NCBI GenBank assembly: GCA_965223305.1
Contig: CBDCWT010000045.1
Location: forward strand, 62,001 to 126,000
Length of the DNA: 64,000 nt
Reading direction: 5' to 3'
Origin: CBDCWT01 sp965223305
GTDB lineage: Bacteria; Planctomycetota; Planctomycetia; Pirellulales; Pirellulaceae
Shown in pieces: positions 62,547 through 64,000 of this stretch (position 1 is the stretch's first letter; the number at the start of each line of letters is the position of its first letter). Below the pieces are notes generated by a model. That model saw only the letters and a list, made by a program, of their open reading frames with translations, did no database searches and had not been told where the DNA came from. A program made the position numbers and the translations under genes.

Positions 62547-62981
62547 CCGCAGACGCGCGGCGCCCAACGAGTCGGGAGTCGGGTAACCAGTCACTCTGTG
62601 GTGTAACCAGTGCTCCAGCGCGAAGATGGGCAGTCTATATGCGCGCAGGCACACCCGGCGGTCGGAGTGAGCGTGGCAATCACTTTGTAAGCGACAGTAA
62701 TTGCCACAACGCGATATACTGTCGACACATATACTGCGTTTTGAATGTTGGCGGGTCGTCAAACTACCATCGCGTCACTTTGAAACATGCTGCTGTTTGC
62801 TGTCCGGGAAGTGGCTCCATGCTACCCAAAGTGCCGGCCGTTTGAGCGCCTGAAGCGTTAGGGCAGCTAACTAGGTAAAGCGTCACATCCAGACAGCCAC
62901 TGGCTTCGGGATGTCGTCCGTGTGCCACGCGGCGCTGTTGTGGTGCTGACAACGAGATCGTCCCAACAGCGTGAAGGCGCG
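62547..62981. other. Convergent intergenic region
   Basis: This stretch lies between the HTH gene and the 3' end of the radical SAM gene. Cys-rich short frames occur on both strands but none has a ribosome binding site, so I do not support any as a gene. Confidence 0.4.
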
Positions 62982-63845
62982 CTATGAGCCGTGCGGTAAC
63001 GCCGCCGATGGAATGGTTGGGGATGATGTGATGGCGCCAGACTCGCATCGCCTACATATTAGGTCAGAAGAGTCACAGGTGAGAAGCGAACAGAAGGCAG
63101 CGAACTCAGGGCCGTCCCATATGTCCATGTAACTAGCGGCGGTTAAGAGATTTCCCATGCGATGCCGTAAGCCGTAGTCACAGCAGCATAGATACAAGTC
63201 ACCATTTGGCAGAAGTACGGGCTGGCGACCGATTTTGTTGCGCGCGCAACGGATGGTGCCAGTCTTGAAGGGCACACGTTGGGCTCCAAAGTGTCGGACG
63301 TCAACGTTGCCCGCCCGGCTTATTACAGGACTGTGCCAGACGGAGTGCCCGTGAGTCGCCATTACAGTGGCAACAGTAGGATGTACAGTGCCAATACACA
63401 CGAAGTGAGCATCGCACGTAAACTGCTCATCGCCAGCAGCCACCGCGTCTAGCACAGAGAGGTAGTCTGCGTCGGGTTTAAGGTGCATCAAGCCATCGGC
63501 GTCAGGGAGATGGATGCACAGGTCAAATGGTTTCACTATACGCAGACGACGAAGATCGGCCAACGTCATCCCCTTGAGCGTGGAGTAGACCTGTATTGAA
63601 TGCCCGGCGGCGTATGCGTAGAGAAGCATGTCCGTTGTGCAAGAGTTCAGCCAGGGTTCAGCAAAACCGGAGAAGTGTATTTGTATTCTACTCGGAACTT
63701 TGCCGATGCAGTAACGAAATGTTTCCAGCGACATCGAACGCGTGGAGCTGGTGTAACTGCGTTGAATGGAATGTTGCGGACAATAGCGGCACGCCAGACT
63801 GCAACCTACGGTAGTAGTTACTTCTATGAACTCGAGAGCGTGCAT
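62982..63845 (-). CDS. Radical SAM/SPASM-type protein
   Basis: The 287-residue protein has the cluster motif CSLACRYC near the N-terminus (~15-22) and a C-terminal SPASM-like region: CARNKIGRQPVLLPNGDLYL then CCCDYG and MGNLL, with a final CRRC. Such proteins usually modify peptides. I chose the ATG at 63845 (GGAG is just upstream); a TTG six codons earlier is possible. Immediately upstream is an open frame that enters from the window edge. Confidence 0.82.
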   Translation of the reverse strand: MHALEFIEVTTTVGCSLACRYCPQHSIQRSYTSSTRSMSLETFRYCIGKVPSRIQIHFSGFAEPWLNSCTTDMLLYAYAAGHSIQVYSTLKGMTLADLRRLRIVKPFDLCIHLPDADGLMHLKPDADYLSVLDAVAAGDEQFTCDAHFVCIGTVHPTVATVMATHGHSVWHSPVISRAGNVDVRHFGAQRVPFKTGTIRCARNKIGRQPVLLPNGDLYLCCCDYGLRHRMGNLLTAASYMDIWDGPEFAAFCSLLTCDSSDLICRRCESGAITSSPTIPSAALPHGS

Positions 63846-63903
63846 ACTTGCTCCGACCCACAAGTGGGCACTAGGTCATAACAACAACTAGTTTCCTCAC
63901 GTT

Positions 63904-63999
63904 TCAGGAGATGTGATTACACACACAGTGTCATTCACAGCCGTTGTCCGCAAGGCTGCTGGCCGTACCAGTGCCCCACCTTCATGCAGCTGGGCCGTC
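63904..63999 (-). CDS. Partial open frame entering from the right edge, possible small peptide
   Basis: From the right edge an open frame reads ...ALVRPAALRTTAVNDTVCVI and ends TSPET at a TGA (63904-63906), 58 bases before the radical SAM start on the same strand. Its start is outside the window. A short protein directly upstream of a radical SAM/SPASM gene is the usual place for a RiPP precursor, but it could equally be the end of an ordinary gene or chance. Confidence 0.3.
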
Positions 64000-64000
64000 C

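Noticed and set aside
62639..62845. Cys-rich 68-codon frame, possible precursor peptide
   Set aside because: No ribosome binding site and on the opposite strand from the radical SAM gene; cysteines alone are not enough.
1..64000. tRNA, rRNA, CRISPR arrays, restriction-modification or toxin-antitoxin systems
   Set aside because: No clover-leaf, regularly spaced repeat array or recognisable defence protein was seen when reading the sequence.

Overview
The window reads as chromosomal DNA of a Planctomycetota bacterium, most like a Pirellulales or Rhodopirellula-type genome. The evidence is four gene pairs of the planctomycete-typical kind (a DUF1549/DUF1553 'cytochrome-like' protein next to a DUF1501 protein with a Tat-like leader), a DUF1559 pilin-like gene, an ECF sigma factor beside a membrane-anchored partner, very long secreted proteins, and many decayed gene and transposon fragments. 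I saw no rRNA, tRNA, CRISPR array or phage structural genes. All family names come from reading motifs; nothing was searched.

Layout. (1) 1-450: tail of a probable IS21-like element (CHC2-type zinc-finger ORF plus three copies of a TCAAATAATC repeat). (2) 1000-5743, minus strand: a compact four-gene operon encoding a haem-oxygenase-like di-iron protein, a 139-aa protein with a Tat-like leader, a radical SAM/SPASM-like enzyme and a cobalamin-dependent radical SAM enzyme with a possible PqqD-like C-terminus. It looks like a peptide-modifying or cofactor-building system and is the best candidate here for something undescribed. (3) 5.7-9.8 kb: decayed DNA with a papain-like peptidase fragment, a conserved hypothetical gene, a frameshifted ISKra4-like transposase and a 182-bp MITE-like element. 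(4) 9.8-32.6 kb: a minus-strand gene set running from an ECF sigma factor through a membrane-anchored DUF1549/DUF1553 protein, DUF1501, an EF-hand protein, MoxR, DUF58, BatA-like VWA, VWA/GATase-like and DUF4175-like genes. It is flanked by four paralogous secreted alpha/alpha-toroid proteins, two on each side, that all end in the same DQLLP(I/M)HQR tail. (5) 32.9-36.5 kb: a YtrA-type GntR regulator with two ABC ATPase/permease pairs and a visible promoter/operator. (6) 36.5-48.1 kb: gene remnants, a second MITE copy in inverted orientation, two DUF1549/DUF1553 + DUF1501 pairs (one with WD40 and Ig-like domains) and hairpin repeats. (7) 48.3-59.5 kb: a small secreted protein with a frameshifted DUF1559 gene, a methyltransferase fragment, an esterase-like hydrolase, GNAT and SRPBCC genes, a secreted DUF3604 protein and a fourth DUF1549/DUF1553 + DUF1501 pair. 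(8) 59.8-62.0 kb: a three-gene operon ending in a papain-like peptidase. (9) 62.3 kb to the right edge: an orphan LuxR-type HTH protein, and on the minus strand a radical SAM/SPASM gene that follows an open frame running in from outside the window.

Functional reading. The sigma factor and its neighbour probably control the sigma-MoxR gene set. MoxR/DUF58/VWA modules act as chaperone-like envelope systems, and the EF-hand, toroid and DUF1501 proteins are exported, so that block plausibly builds or maintains something in the periplasm. The left operon and the right-edge radical SAM gene point to peptide modification chemistry.
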